In this document: in pieces, positions 28,231-37,346 of the stretch
Layout: each line of letters begins with the position of its first letter
Position numbering within the stretch: the stretch's first letter is position 1
NCBI GenBank assembly: GCA_017935745.1
Contig: JAGBGX010000012.1
Coordinates: 124,001 to 188,000 of the forward strand
Length of the DNA stretch: 64,000 nt
DNA from: Treponema sp.
GTDB taxonomy: Bacteria > Spirochaetota > Spirochaetia > Treponematales > Treponemataceae
Direction: 5' to 3'
Notes under the pieces: model-generated
The model's database searches: none
Told to the model about the DNA's origin: nothing
The model's input: only the letters and a program-made list of their open reading frames with translations
Position numbers and translations under genes: made by a program

Positions 28231-28983
28231 TTAAATTATCTTTTCTTCATTCTTTTCTCCTGAATCTCTGTTTTTTTTCGCAAGCACCTCAAAAATTTCA
28301 TGCAGGCTCTTGATTTCAGCATAGGCAGTTCCTTCCACTGAAAATTCAATGTTCAGTCTGCCGTTTCTATTCCTGTTCAGATACAGGGCGTTCATTCCGA
28401 TTTTCCGGGCGGGAATGATGTCATGCTCCATGCTGTCTCCGACATACCAGCTGTCCCCGGCTGAACCGTGCGCCCGCTGGAGAGCCTCCTGAAAGATGCG
28501 CAGATCCGGCTTGCTCGCTCCGGCCTCAGAGGAAATGACAATCGGATTGAAAAAGCCCGTGATGCCTGCTTTCTCCAGTTTTGCCCGCTGGTTCACAGAG
28601 TCTCCGTTTGTAATCAGCGCGAGCCTGAAAGAGCTTTGCCTCAGCTTTTCCAGGACGGGAATCACATCGTCAAAAAGACCGAATGCATTTTCGTATGATG
28701 CCAGATATACTGCGAAGCGGGACTCCAGCTCGCTTTCATCCACCGGAGCGCCGTTCAGCTCAAAGATTTTTGCAACGCGCATCATGCGCTGACGGCTGAA
28801 TGAAAGCTTTCCTGCTGAATACTGGTCAAAGAACCGCTGCGCCCATTTCTTCCACTCGGACTGAAATTCATCATATTCCATCTTTATTTCAGCACTGTAT
28901 GCCTCGAATACAGCCCTGATGCCGCAGTTTTCAGCTGTCTCAAAGTCAAGCAGCGTTCTGTCCAAGTCAAAGAAAACAGTCAT
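28231..28983 (-). CDS. HAD-superfamily hydrolase, YjjG-like nucleotidase
   Basis: YjjG/YfnB-type HAD enzymes dephosphorylate pyrimidine nucleotides, including non-canonical ones. The 250-residue product has motif I FFDLDRTLLDF (D5, D7), motif II near LITNGD, motif III lysine in SKPDLRIF, and motif IV VGDSMEHDI. The cap domain lies between about residues 15 and 100. The substrate is an inference. There is no Shine-Dalgarno sequence, and the predicted transcript start falls on the A of the ATG. The promoter faces that of alr. Confidence 0.85.
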   Translation of the reverse strand: MTVFFDLDRTLLDFETAENCGIRAVFEAYSAEIKMEYDEFQSEWKKWAQRFFDQYSAGKLSFSRQRMMRVAKIFELNGAPVDESELESRFAVYLASYENAFGLFDDVIPVLEKLRQSSFRLALITNGDSVNQRAKLEKAGITGFFNPIVISSEAGASKPDLRIFQEALQRAHGSAGDSWYVGDSMEHDIIPARKIGMNALYLNRNRNGRLNIEFSVEGTAYAEIKSLHEIFEVLAKKNRDSGEKNEEKII

Positions 28984-28989
28984 TCTTCA

Positions 28990-29018
28990 AGTCTATCACA
29001 GGAATTTTGAATCTGCAA
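28990..29018 (-). promoter_or_regulatory. Promoter of the YjjG-like gene (leaderless)
   Basis: On the minus strand TTGCAG (29018-29013), 17 bases, then TAGACT (28995-28990). Six bases separate the -10 from the ATG, so transcription should begin at the start codon. Confidence 0.65.
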
Positions 29019-29028
29019 CGTTCCGCGC

Positions 29029-29056
29029 TTGCAAAAAGTTGGAATTTGATTACACT
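29029..29056 (+). promoter_or_regulatory. Promoter of alr (leaderless)
   Basis: TTGCAA (29029-29034), 16 bases, then TACACT (29051-29056). Six bases lie between the -10 and the ATG at 29063. The promoter stands ten bases from the -35 of the divergent HAD gene. Confidence 0.65.
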
Positions 29057-29062
29057 GTCCGT

Positions 29063-30217
29063 ATGCGCGCAACAAGAGCACTGATTCATTTGAACAACCT
29101 GAAGTCGAATATCCGCGGAATACGGGGATTTCTGCAGCCCGGCACAAAGCTGTGCGTGGCAATGAAGGCTGATGCATACGGGCACGGGGCAGCCAGATGC
29201 GCCCAGGCCGCGCTTGAGGCAGGAGCAGACTTTCTTTCAGTCGCTACAGTCGAAGAAGGCATAGAGCTGAGAAATGCCGGCATACACTCCCCGATTCTTC
29301 TGCTGAGCCTGTGCTCCCCGGACGAAACCGACAGCGCAGTGCGCTACGGAATTTCCCCGTTTGTCTTTGACAGCGAGTATATCGGGCGTTTTGCCGAATC
29401 CTGCCGGAAAATAGGAACAGCGGACTTTTGCGTCCACCTTGCCGTTGACACGGGAATGGGGAGAATCGGCTGCCGTCCAGAGGAAGCCGGAAAAATAGCA
29501 AGGCTCATAGCCGGCACGGGAGTCCTTTCCCTCGGCGGAACTGCAACCCACTTTGCGCTGAGTGACAGCATCTCGCAGGAAGCTGAATCGTATACACGGA
29601 TGCAGTTTGAACGGTTCCAGACTGCAATCGCAGCTATACGGGCTGAAGGACTGTCCCCCGGAATCTGTCACTGCTCGAATTCCGCTGCTGTCCTCAACAA
29701 CCCTGAATACCAGCTTGACATGGTGCGCCCGGGAATCATTGCCTACGGATACTATGCTGACGAAGTTTCAAGGGAATATCTTGAAGCAAAAGGATGCCAG
29801 ATTGAGCTGAAGCCCGTCATGACGCTTGAAAGCACGGTATGCTCCATACGGAAGTGCCTGAAAGGACAGAGCATAAGCTACGGATGCACGTGGACTGCCG
29901 GACAGGACACATATATCGGTGTCATTCCTGCCGGCTACGCGGACGGAGTTTTCAGGCGGTTTGCCAGCAGCGGCCTCAGCGTTGCAGTAAACGGAAAAAG
30001 CTGCCCTGTGCGCGGCAAAATCTGCATGGATCAGATGATGATAGACCTGGGGCCAGACTGTACTGCAAAGCGGTGGGATACAGCTGTCATTTTCGGTGAC
30101 AGCCGCAGCGGAGCATTGCAGACTGCTGACGATATCGCGCGGATGACAGGAACGATTCCATACGAAATAACATGCGGAATTTCAAAGCGTGTTCCGCGGG
30201 TTTTTATTACCGGCTGA
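29063..30217 (+). CDS. alr: Alanine racemase
   Basis: Alr interconverts L- and D-alanine with PLP and supplies D-Ala for peptidoglycan. The 384-residue product has normal length. AMKADAYGHGA gives the PLP lysine K35; HLAVDTGMGRIGC, HCSNSAAVL and RPGIIAYGYY follow; SYGCTWTAG supplies the second catalytic base, and RGKICMDQMMIDL is the C-terminal signature. The ATG at 29063 is chosen because homology begins with MRATRALIHLNNL; upstream in-frame codons run through the HAD promoter. The 3' end overlaps the convergent folC gene by 11 bases. Confidence 0.95.
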   Translation: MRATRALIHLNNLKSNIRGIRGFLQPGTKLCVAMKADAYGHGAARCAQAALEAGADFLSVATVEEGIELRNAGIHSPILLLSLCSPDETDSAVRYGISPFVFDSEYIGRFAESCRKIGTADFCVHLAVDTGMGRIGCRPEEAGKIARLIAGTGVLSLGGTATHFALSDSISQEAESYTRMQFERFQTAIAAIRAEGLSPGICHCSNSAAVLNNPEYQLDMVRPGIIAYGYYADEVSREYLEAKGCQIELKPVMTLESTVCSIRKCLKGQSISYGCTWTAGQDTYIGVIPAGYADGVFRRFASSGLSVAVNGKSCPVRGKICMDQMMIDLGPDCTAKRWDTAVIFGDSRSGALQTADDIARMTGTIPYEITCGISKRVPRVFITG

Positions 30218-31664
30218 AAGAATGAGAGCGGGACGCCATCAGGAATTTTTTCACTTCAGCAACAAGGTAAAAAGAGCCTGTCACCAGAACTGCCTCCTGT
30301 CTTTCCGCCGCCTGCTCAAGCGTATATGAAACCGCCTTTATGCAGTCAGCGCAGGCAATATGCTCTATTCCGGCGCTGTCAAAAGCTTTTTTCAGCCTGG
30401 AAAAGTCAGAGGGCTTGAATTCCCCGGGACGCGTGAGAACCGCCTGCAAAAACACTCCCTTGAAAAGCGGCGCTATCCGCTCTGCATCCTTGTCAGCGGC
30501 GCAGGCAAACAGCAGTCTGGCTCCATGGAATGGAGCTTCCGGCTCATGCAAAAACAAGCGGCAAAACGCATCTACTGTCCCCTTGACGCTCTGCACGGTA
30601 TGTGCGCCGTCTAGAATCAGGGCCGGAATGGTGCTGAACTGCGTGCCGGACAAATCAGCAGCCTCAAACCTGCCGGGAAGAACAGCCTTCGCAAGCCCGC
30701 GCTCTATGACAGCTTCGTCAAGACCGGGAAGAACTGTTTTTGCTGCAAGAGATGCCGTTGCAGCATTTTCGGCCTGAAATTCACCTGCCATTGCAAGGGA
30801 AATGTTCAGCGGCCGCGAAAAAGCCTTTGATGACAGTGAAAAATCCATTTGGAACGGACTGTTGACGCATGAAAACTGTCTGTTTTTCTGCAACTGATAA
30901 GAATCATTCGAGGTTAATAGTCTGCTTTTGTATACAACTTCAGAAATATTCGACATACTGTCTGTACAGACTGCGGGAGCGCCTCTTTCTTTTGCAATTT
31001 TCAGGAGCACATCTTTCACAGGCTCTGTCTGCCGTGAAATGATGACAGGAACTCCGGGCTTTATAATGCCGCCCTTTTCAGCTGCAATTTTTTCTTCTGT
31101 ATCCCCAAGAAATTCCGTATGCTCCAGCTCAATACGGGTAATGCAGCAGCAGGCAGGCTGTATCACATTTGTTGCGTCAAGCCGTCCGCCAAGCCCTACT
31201 TCATACACTGAGTACTCTGTTCCGGCATTTTTAAAGCAGAGCATTCCCAGCAGCGTGACAAGCTCAAACCATGTTACAGGACGCGCTCCCGGCAGCTCGT
31301 CAGGCTTTATAGAGCGGACAGACTGCATAAGCTCCTTTACCGATGCTTCATACACTTCCTCAGAAAACGGGCCGGACGCTGTTCCTATCCGCTCGTCCAG
31401 GCTGAGCAGATGGGGAGACGTATACAGGCCTGTGCAGAATCCGGCTTCCTCAAGAATGCATGATATCATCTTTGCAACAGAGCCTTTTCCCTTGGAGCCG
31501 GCAACGTGGACAGAAGGACAGCTCAGATGGGGATTTCCAAGCCGCCTGCAAAGGAATTCCATTGTATCGAGCCAGAAAACTGATTTTCGGGGAGTCCGCT
31601 CAAAATTGAGATAGTCTTCTGCAAACTGCCCGAACACTCCGATTGCCGACACATGCTCACTCAT
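30207..31664 (-). CDS. folC: Folylpolyglutamate/dihydrofolate synthase
   Basis: FolC adds glutamate to dihydropteroate and folates using ATP. The product is about 485 residues. The Mur-ligase P-loop is VAGSKGKGSVAKM, FTSPHL-type YTSPHLLSLDERIG follows, and LDGAHTVQSVKG is the domain-boundary signature. The ATG at 31664 is taken because GGAGG ends six bases upstream; the adjacent ATG at 31667 would add one Met. The start overlaps the end of the DUF4340 gene, so it is the last gene of the rnz operon. Confidence 0.92.
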   Translation of the reverse strand: MSEHVSAIGVFGQFAEDYLNFERTPRKSVFWLDTMEFLCRRLGNPHLSCPSVHVAGSKGKGSVAKMISCILEEAGFCTGLYTSPHLLSLDERIGTASGPFSEEVYEASVKELMQSVRSIKPDELPGARPVTWFELVTLLGMLCFKNAGTEYSVYEVGLGGRLDATNVIQPACCCITRIELEHTEFLGDTEEKIAAEKGGIIKPGVPVIISRQTEPVKDVLLKIAKERGAPAVCTDSMSNISEVVYKSRLLTSNDSYQLQKNRQFSCVNSPFQMDFSLSSKAFSRPLNISLAMAGEFQAENAATASLAAKTVLPGLDEAVIERGLAKAVLPGRFEAADLSGTQFSTIPALILDGAHTVQSVKGTVDAFCRLFLHEPEAPFHGARLLFACAADKDAERIAPLFKGVFLQAVLTRPGEFKPSDFSRLKKAFDSAGIEHIACADCIKAVSYTLEQAAERQEAVLVTGSFYLVAEVKKFLMASRSHSFSR

Positions 31665-32517
31665 CATTTTCCTCCAGAAACCGTTCAAGCGTTGTTCCGC
31701 TTACAAAGTACCGGTAGCTTATGCTGGCAAGCTCTGCGTTTTCAGCTGAAAAGAATGACGGAATAATGATAAAGGCTCCGTCCTTTTCATACACTGAGTA
31801 CACGGCCTTGACTGAGCTGTCAAAAATGCGCTGCACAACATTCACAGGCCTGACTGATTCCGCGGGAGAAAGGTATGCCAGCCTGCCCCGCCGGAGTCCC
31901 CGTTCGCTCTGCTCCCTTGTTTTTCCAGTGGCACAGACCGGCTCTATAAACGGATCTGCCCAGAAGTCCGCGCCGCCGGACAGAAATTCTGAAATCCGCG
32001 CCGATGTTTCCCAGACAGTCTGGCTTTCCGCAGTTCTCAGGGGTACAGTTCCTGTAACCGGGTCTTCTGTCCCGAACCAGTATGCGGCAATTTTTCTGCC
32101 GTCCCCGCTGAAAAAAGTGACACGGTGCGCATGTGCATTGTCCACGCCGAGCCTGCTCCATGCGGAAGCTGAACCGGCTTTTTTTGTGAGTGTGTGCTGC
32201 TTCGACAATTCAGCAAGGAACTGCTCCACAGCCTGAATGTCGCACGGCCACAGAAGCGTTTCATTGGAATTGCTGTCAGTTCCTGTCCATACGGAATTCT
32301 GCCGTTTCATTGTGAGATAGAACTGTTCCGTCGCATCATATAGTTCAACGGAATCAATCTGCGCAGCATCGTCCGGCTCTATAAAGCGCATCGTCATGGT
32401 TTGCGGCGCGTTTTTTTCTTTTGACAGCGGAAGCAAAACAAGCAGCAGGACACATACAAGCGCAATGTCGAATCCGTAGAAAAACAGAAGCGTCTGCCTC
32501 TGGGAAAACCGTTTCAT
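31657..32517 (-). CDS. DUF4340-domain membrane-anchored protein
   Basis: The 286-residue product has an N-terminal membrane segment (about residues 12-31) and a DUF4340 domain, seen in AQIDSVELYDATEQFYLTM, WPCDIQAVEQFLAEL and SRLGVDNAHAHRVTF. DUF4340 proteins accompany GldFG-type ABC permeases in many bacteria, and that is the case here. It is probably an extracytoplasmic accessory subunit. It overlaps the permease gene by four bases and folC by eight. Confidence 0.85.
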   Translation of the reverse strand: MKRFSQRQTLLFFYGFDIALVCVLLLVLLPLSKEKNAPQTMTMRFIEPDDAAQIDSVELYDATEQFYLTMKRQNSVWTGTDSNSNETLLWPCDIQAVEQFLAELSKQHTLTKKAGSASAWSRLGVDNAHAHRVTFFSGDGRKIAAYWFGTEDPVTGTVPLRTAESQTVWETSARISEFLSGGADFWADPFIEPVCATGKTREQSERGLRRGRLAYLSPAESVRPVNVVQRIFDSSVKAVYSVYEKDGAFIIIPSFFSAENAELASISYRYFVSGTTLERFLEENDE

Positions 32518-34733
32518 CTGTTGAACCTCCTGCGGCGCACTCTGAATGCAAAACCGAACGATAGGATAACAAAAGCCGGAATCCCCGCCGAAATAAGCAG
32601 CGTTTTCCGCGCGGCTTTTTGAAAACCGGTTCCGTCAAGCTTGTACAGGGAATCAGTGCGCGCTGATTTATTTTTTAAGACGATAAGCCCGTTCTCTCCG
32701 TTTAAAAGCAGAAGGCTGCTGCACAGAAAGTCAAGGCTCCTGATGTCAAGGGAACTGCCTGAACTGTAGGAAATCATTTCAGTGGAAAACGCGTACTGGT
32801 CAGCAAAGAAAATCATGCCGGGCACTTCGCTCCCTTCTTTCGCGGCGGCAGCGCAGACTGCGAAGCTCCCCTGCTCTGCCTCAGGCTCAGGAACAGCGGG
32901 AACGGCAAACGGATTTGTTAAAAACTGTCCGTCTGTTTTCCCCATCTGCCATGAACGGCTGCTGGTAAAGAGCAGCGGCTCTGTTTTTATCTGCTCCATT
33001 GCGGCGACTTCACTGTCTATGCTGAATGCGCACGGCCAGAACATGGACAGTCCGTTCGGCGCGTATGGCTGCGGAGCAAGCTTCGGCCAGAGGACGTATG
33101 TGAGGTATTCTGTATCCGCACCCGCAGTTCCGCCGGAGCCGGCCATTGCAAGGGCAAGTCCTGAAGGATCGCACGTCAATGTCTGCTTGAGATAGATTCC
33201 GAACGTAAACAGCATCCGCTCGAAAAAATCATTTGAACTGTTCCGGCTGACAGACCAGCTGTCCCGCAGGCTGACAGAATACGGCTGGCTTGCAAGAAAT
33301 GCTTTTCCGCCGTCCATGACAAACTGCACAACAGCATCGCAGTCTTCCCGTGCAAGCGCATCGCTTCCAAAAAGAATCAGCGGAATGCCGGGAAAGTCAG
33401 TGAACGGCCGCAGCTGTGTTTCCCGTTCAGAAGGCAGGCAGGACTGAATTGTCAGAAAGCCCATTGCCTCCAGATACGGCTGCACATAGCTGTATCCATG
33501 CTCCAGGTCAAGGGAGCCTGCGCACACAATCTGAACTGCATCTTTCCGTTCCTGAATAAGACTCTGGATTTTTCTAGTCAGATTGAATTCCAGAAGCGAT
33601 GTGTCAAGCACAAACGGAATCACTTCGCTCTGCCCCAGATAGTCGATTTTCACTGCGGAATAGACAGTCACAGGCCGGGATGAAGACGCATCCTGCATCG
33701 GCTGTCCGCGGACTCCGGTTTTCATAAGCTCCTGCGCCGCCTGCTCCTTCTCAGGATTCAGGCAGGAAAGAAAAACAGTTTTGGAAGCATCCGCGTAGGC
33801 CTGCAAAAAACTGTAGACATCATCTGTCTGCGGGTACAGTTTTTTCAGCTGAGGGCTGATATAATACGAAATAAGCACAGGATCTTCTGCCTGTTGCAGC
33901 ACATTCCGGCTGTATGCGCTCACGCTGAATTTTCTTGAAGCGGTAAAGTCAGCCTTGAATCCGGCCGCCTCATTCATCAGGGCAAGAATCAAAAAAGCCG
34001 CAGCAGACAGAATCCTGATTTTTGCAAAGTACGAGCCTTCCCTTCCCCGTTTTTTTTCTTCGGCAAAAACAGCGAGCATAAAAAAAAAGGCTCCCGTCAG
34101 CATAAAAAAAAGCAGATCCCGGGAATGCAGGATTCCCTTGGAAAATGAGTCAAGCCTCCACGCAGGCGAAACGGTGCGGAGCGCGGAATGCAGGAAGCCG
34201 GGAAGGTTCAGGTAAAGCGGAATCCGGTGTGCAGCACTTGCCGCTGCAAGCAGAGCCATAGAAACGGCAAACGAAGCTGCACGGGAACGGATGCATGAAA
34301 ACAGGAGGACAACAAGCGGAACTGTGCATGCAAAGCAGCACACAATTCCTGCATATCCCAGAACCGCCTGCGCAATCTCCACATCGCCGAAAAAAGAAAC
34401 ACACAGCGGAACAAAGGCAGTAAGCGCGCTGCAAAAAAGGCAGGCCGCAAGCACAGCAAGCATTTTTGCAAGCAGCAGGCCGCAGCTGCTTACCGGGAAG
34501 CTGCTCTCTCCTTCTGTTCTTGAGACAGCTGAAACTGCGGCCGGCACAAGAAGTGCAGATGCAGACGGAAACGCTGAAAAAAAGCGGTGCAGATCAGCTG
34601 TTCCGCTTCCCAGAAAAAACCGGCTTCCGATAAAGAAAGAAAGAGACACATATATGACAAACAGAAGCGAAGATGCAAGAACAAGCGGACTCGCCCATAG
34701 GCTGAACAAATACCTTTTAAAGACTGCTTTCAT
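32514..34733 (-). CDS. GldF-GldG-like fused ABC permease and auxiliary protein
   Basis: The 739-residue product starts with an ABC-2 type permease unit of six hydrophobic segments (about residues 1-255), then an auxiliary periplasmic domain of the GldG type (SVSAYSRNVLQQAEDPVLI, LIQERKDAVQIVCAGS, FPGIPLILFGSD), and ends with a membrane helix (LISAGIPAFVILSFGFAF) and a basic tail. The start is the ATG at 34733, inside the 3' end of the ATPase gene; longer frames upstream overlap that gene too far. The substrate is unknown. Homologues serve gliding motility in Bacteroidetes, but they are widespread in non-gliding bacteria. Confidence 0.85.
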   Translation of the reverse strand: MKAVFKRYLFSLWASPLVLASSLLFVIYVSLSFFIGSRFFLGSGTADLHRFFSAFPSASALLVPAAVSAVSRTEGESSFPVSSCGLLLAKMLAVLAACLFCSALTAFVPLCVSFFGDVEIAQAVLGYAGIVCCFACTVPLVVLLFSCIRSRAASFAVSMALLAAASAAHRIPLYLNLPGFLHSALRTVSPAWRLDSFSKGILHSRDLLFFMLTGAFFFMLAVFAEEKKRGREGSYFAKIRILSAAAFLILALMNEAAGFKADFTASRKFSVSAYSRNVLQQAEDPVLISYYISPQLKKLYPQTDDVYSFLQAYADASKTVFLSCLNPEKEQAAQELMKTGVRGQPMQDASSSRPVTVYSAVKIDYLGQSEVIPFVLDTSLLEFNLTRKIQSLIQERKDAVQIVCAGSLDLEHGYSYVQPYLEAMGFLTIQSCLPSERETQLRPFTDFPGIPLILFGSDALAREDCDAVVQFVMDGGKAFLASQPYSVSLRDSWSVSRNSSNDFFERMLFTFGIYLKQTLTCDPSGLALAMAGSGGTAGADTEYLTYVLWPKLAPQPYAPNGLSMFWPCAFSIDSEVAAMEQIKTEPLLFTSSRSWQMGKTDGQFLTNPFAVPAVPEPEAEQGSFAVCAAAAKEGSEVPGMIFFADQYAFSTEMISYSSGSSLDIRSLDFLCSSLLLLNGENGLIVLKNKSARTDSLYKLDGTGFQKAARKTLLISAGIPAFVILSFGFAFRVRRRRFNR

Positions 34734-35454
34734 CAGGACTGTTTCCTTCTGTAATCTTGATAAAGGCTTCCTCCAGAGTTCCTGCGCATGACGAAGCCAT
34801 AAGCGCCTGGGCTGTTCCGCAGGCAGCAACTGTTCCGCGCGACAGGATATATATTCTGTCGCACAGCAGGGCGGCCTCTTCTGTGTGGTGCGTGGAAAAA
34901 ATAAGTGTCATTCGCCGTGAAAGTTTTTTCAGCTCGCTCCTGAAAAAGGCAGTCTGGCTCGGATCCAGCCCGGCGGAAAATTCGTCAAGCACAAGCACCT
35001 TCGGCTCCCGGCAAATGGCCTTTGCAAGGCTCACACGCTGCCTGAATCCCTTTGAAAGCGCGCAGACCTTCATAAAAAGAACATCCTTGAGTCCGCACAG
35101 CGATACGGCATGTTCAACAGAAGAAAGCATCCTGTCCTTTGGCACTGCGAAAAGCGATGCTTCAAAAAAAAGAATTTCCTTCACGGTAAGATTCATGGGA
35201 AGCTCGGGAGTCTCGGGAACAAAGGCAACGGCTTTTCTGATTTCATCAGGGCGCTCGCAGCCGCAGACGCTCACCGTTCCTGAAGCCGGATAGAGAATTC
35301 CGCAGACAGCTTTCAAAAGAGTTGACTTTCCAGCGCCATTTCTTCCGAGGATTCCTGTCACCGCATTTTTTTCTGCGGAAAACTGAATGCCATCGCAGGC
35401 TTTTATTTTTCCGTAGCTTTTGCAGAAAGAATTCACTTCGACTTCATTCAGCAT
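34717..35454 (-). CDS. ABC transporter ATP-binding protein (GldA-like)
   Basis: The 245-residue product is a complete ABC ATPase. Walker A is GRNGAGKSTLL, the signature is LSKGFRQRVSLAKAI, Walker B is VLVLDEFSAGLDPSQ, and the switch histidine is in FSTHHTEEA. It drives the permease encoded directly downstream and overlaps it by 17 bases. Its own start overlaps rnz by 11 bases. Confidence 0.93.
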   Translation of the reverse strand: MLNEVEVNSFCKSYGKIKACDGIQFSAEKNAVTGILGRNGAGKSTLLKAVCGILYPASGTVSVCGCERPDEIRKAVAFVPETPELPMNLTVKEILFFEASLFAVPKDRMLSSVEHAVSLCGLKDVLFMKVCALSKGFRQRVSLAKAICREPKVLVLDEFSAGLDPSQTAFFRSELKKLSRRMTLIFSTHHTEEAALLCDRIYILSRGTVAACGTAQALMASSCAGTLEEAFIKITEGNSPDESSL

Positions 35455-36370
35455 AAGGAATCTCTATGCGCATCCTGTCCCTTGTCAGCTGGGCGTTTGG
35501 AAACACCTGCCGCGCCTGCCGCAGCAGAAGATCAAGCTCCTTGTCATTGTAGCGCGGGCTGTAGTGAATCAGCGCAAGCCTTGAAACACAGGCGTCCCGC
35601 GCGATTGAAGCCGCCTGACGGGAAGTCATGTGCTTTTTTTCCTTTGCCTGATCCTGGCAGTCATCGGAAAACATTCCCTCGCAGATAAGCAGGTCGCTGC
35701 CCTTCACTTCCTGCACAATTGAAGGAAGGTACAGTGTGTCAGTGACAAAGCTGAATTTCCGTCCGCTTCTGTTTTTTCCGACAACCTGCTCCGCCTTGAT
35801 TTCTATTCCGTCTTCATTGAGAACGCTTTCCCCGCGCTGAAGCTTTCCCCACAGCGGCCCCTTCGGAATTTTCAGCCTGACGGCTTCCTCCGGGTTGAAT
35901 TCGCCGGGACGGTCAAGCTCCTCAAGCGCATATCCGACGCATGTCTTTGTGTGCTCAAGCGGAAACGCCCTGACATAGAATCCGTCTCCGTCGTAAATGA
36001 CACCGGGACCGGTGATTTCCTGCACAACAATCGGATAATTTATGTACATGTCAAGAACCTTCCGGCTCGTCTCTATGTACTCTGCGATTTTCGGCGGACC
36101 GAATATATACAGCGGCTCAGACCTGTCCACCTGCGACGAAAGCATGAGGATTCCAGGAAGGCCGGTGACATGATCCGCGTGCGTATGGGAAACGAATATT
36201 GCGTTTATCTTTTTCCACTTCAAATTCAGCCGCCGCAGAGAAACCTGCGTTCCCTCTCCGCCGTCAAACAAAAACAAGTCTCCGTCACGGCGCAGCAAGA
36301 CAGATGTCAGGTGGCGGTACGGCAGCGGCATCATTCCTCCGCAGCCCAAAACAAAAGCTTCCATGTTCAT
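35444..36370 (-). CDS. rnz: Ribonuclease Z (tRNA 3' endonuclease)
   Basis: RNase Z removes the 3' trailer of tRNA precursors that do not encode CCA, which fits the three tRNAs in this window. The 308-residue product has the zinc motif SHTHADHVTG (H62, H64, D66, H67), the opening LGCGGMMP, FDGGEGTQ, the exosite-type region, and HYSPRYND near the end. MNMEAF or MEAF (36364) could be the start. No ribosome site precedes either. TATAGA on the minus strand puts the transcript start about two bases before the first ATG. Confidence 0.92.
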   Translation of the reverse strand: MNMEAFVLGCGGMMPLPYRHLTSVLLRRDGDLFLFDGGEGTQVSLRRLNLKWKKINAIFVSHTHADHVTGLPGILMLSSQVDRSEPLYIFGPPKIAEYIETSRKVLDMYINYPIVVQEITGPGVIYDGDGFYVRAFPLEHTKTCVGYALEELDRPGEFNPEEAVRLKIPKGPLWGKLQRGESVLNEDGIEIKAEQVVGKNRSGRKFSFVTDTLYLPSIVQEVKGSDLLICEGMFSDDCQDQAKEKKHMTSRQAASIARDACVSRLALIHYSPRYNDKELDLLLRQARQVFPNAQLTRDRMRIEIPYAE

Positions 36371-36427
36371 GGCTTCATTCTATACAAAAATCAGATTTTC
36401 TTCAATAAAGCGGAAAATGAACGTAAC

Positions 36428-36456
36428 TTGCAGAAACAGCGTTTTTTTTATATAAT
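36428..36456 (+). promoter_or_regulatory. Promoter of the DUF6675-like gene
   Basis: TTGCAG (36428-36433), a 17-base T-rich spacer and a perfect TATAAT (36451-36456). The predicted start is near 36463. Confidence 0.75.
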
Positions 36457-36517
36457 GGAAGCAGAAAGCGTTACGCACAGAGCTGCTGAATTCCTTTACT
36501 GACATTGAGCAGGAGAC

Positions 36518-37264
36518 ATGATACAAATGAACCGTTTTTTTTCTATTTCAGGGCTGCTTATGGCGGCTGTCCTGCCGATTGCTTCAGCTTCAGCCGAAAC
36601 AGTGTTCAATGGCAACATGCACGATGCGGATCTTCAGAAAATTGCTTCGGGCGAAACTGTCATCAAGAATACAGGCTCATATAAAAAGATGTGCCTGCAA
36701 AGTGAAAACGCCGGAGCAAAAAAAGTCATAGAGACAGTGCGCGCGCTCAAGCCTGCGTACTTTGCGGAAGTCATCAGGGAATATCCGTATGAAGGAAATG
36801 AAAACCTCATAGAGCAGTTTTCCGGGCTTGTCATGGACATTCCGTCTTATGCAGGAATTCCATACTACTCCGAGCGGGCAGAAAAATGGTATGACCTGTA
36901 TTCTTCCGCGCGCATTGTGTCAGCTGAAAAAACAGAAAGCACGGAAACTGTACAGGCTGACTTTGAAATGAAGCCGTTCGGGCTTGTGTCAATGGACATT
37001 GTATCAGAAAAAAGCAGCGACTATTACGTGTATGAGTCAACAAACCGTTCAACGCTGCGTTATTACGATAAATTCGACTGTGTTTCGCCTGGAAACATGA
37101 AGTCCCTGATTGTCATCTTCAAGGCTGACGGCAAGTGGATTCTCTACGGAGCAGGAGCCGTAAAGGCGCCGAGCGTCTTTTTTCTCCGTGACAGAATTGA
37201 GACATCGTTCATGAACAGAATCAAGACATTCTGCTCCCATTTTTTCAGCAAGATGCAGGAATGA
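36518..37264 (+). CDS. Exported protein, DUF6675-like
   Basis: The product of up to 248 residues has a signal peptide (ISGLLMAAVLPIASASA) and then a mixed alpha/beta domain with ALKPAYFAEVIREYP, GLVMDIPSYAGIPYYS and SLIVIFKADGKWILYGAGAV. I associate this pattern with the spirochaete family DUF6675, from memory and without a search. No catalytic residues stand out. The ATG at 36518 lies two bases after AGGAG, and the ATG at 36527 lies 11 bases after; either could be used. Confidence 0.75.
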   Translation: MIQMNRFFSISGLLMAAVLPIASASAETVFNGNMHDADLQKIASGETVIKNTGSYKKMCLQSENAGAKKVIETVRALKPAYFAEVIREYPYEGNENLIEQFSGLVMDIPSYAGIPYYSERAEKWYDLYSSARIVSAEKTESTETVQADFEMKPFGLVSMDIVSEKSSDYYVYESTNRSTLRYYDKFDCVSPGNMKSLIVIFKADGKWILYGAGAVKAPSVFFLRDRIETSFMNRIKTFCSHFFSKMQE

Positions 37265-37346
37265 GCAGGCTTTCAGCCCTTTGTCATGACGCAAGGCGCC
37301 GGGGCATGAAACGTTCCGCACGAACCATAACAGAAGGAGGATCTGG

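Noticed and set aside
30340..31614. Long plus-strand frames opposite folC
   Set aside because: They are antisense shadows of folC with no start signals and Ser/Arg-rich composition.
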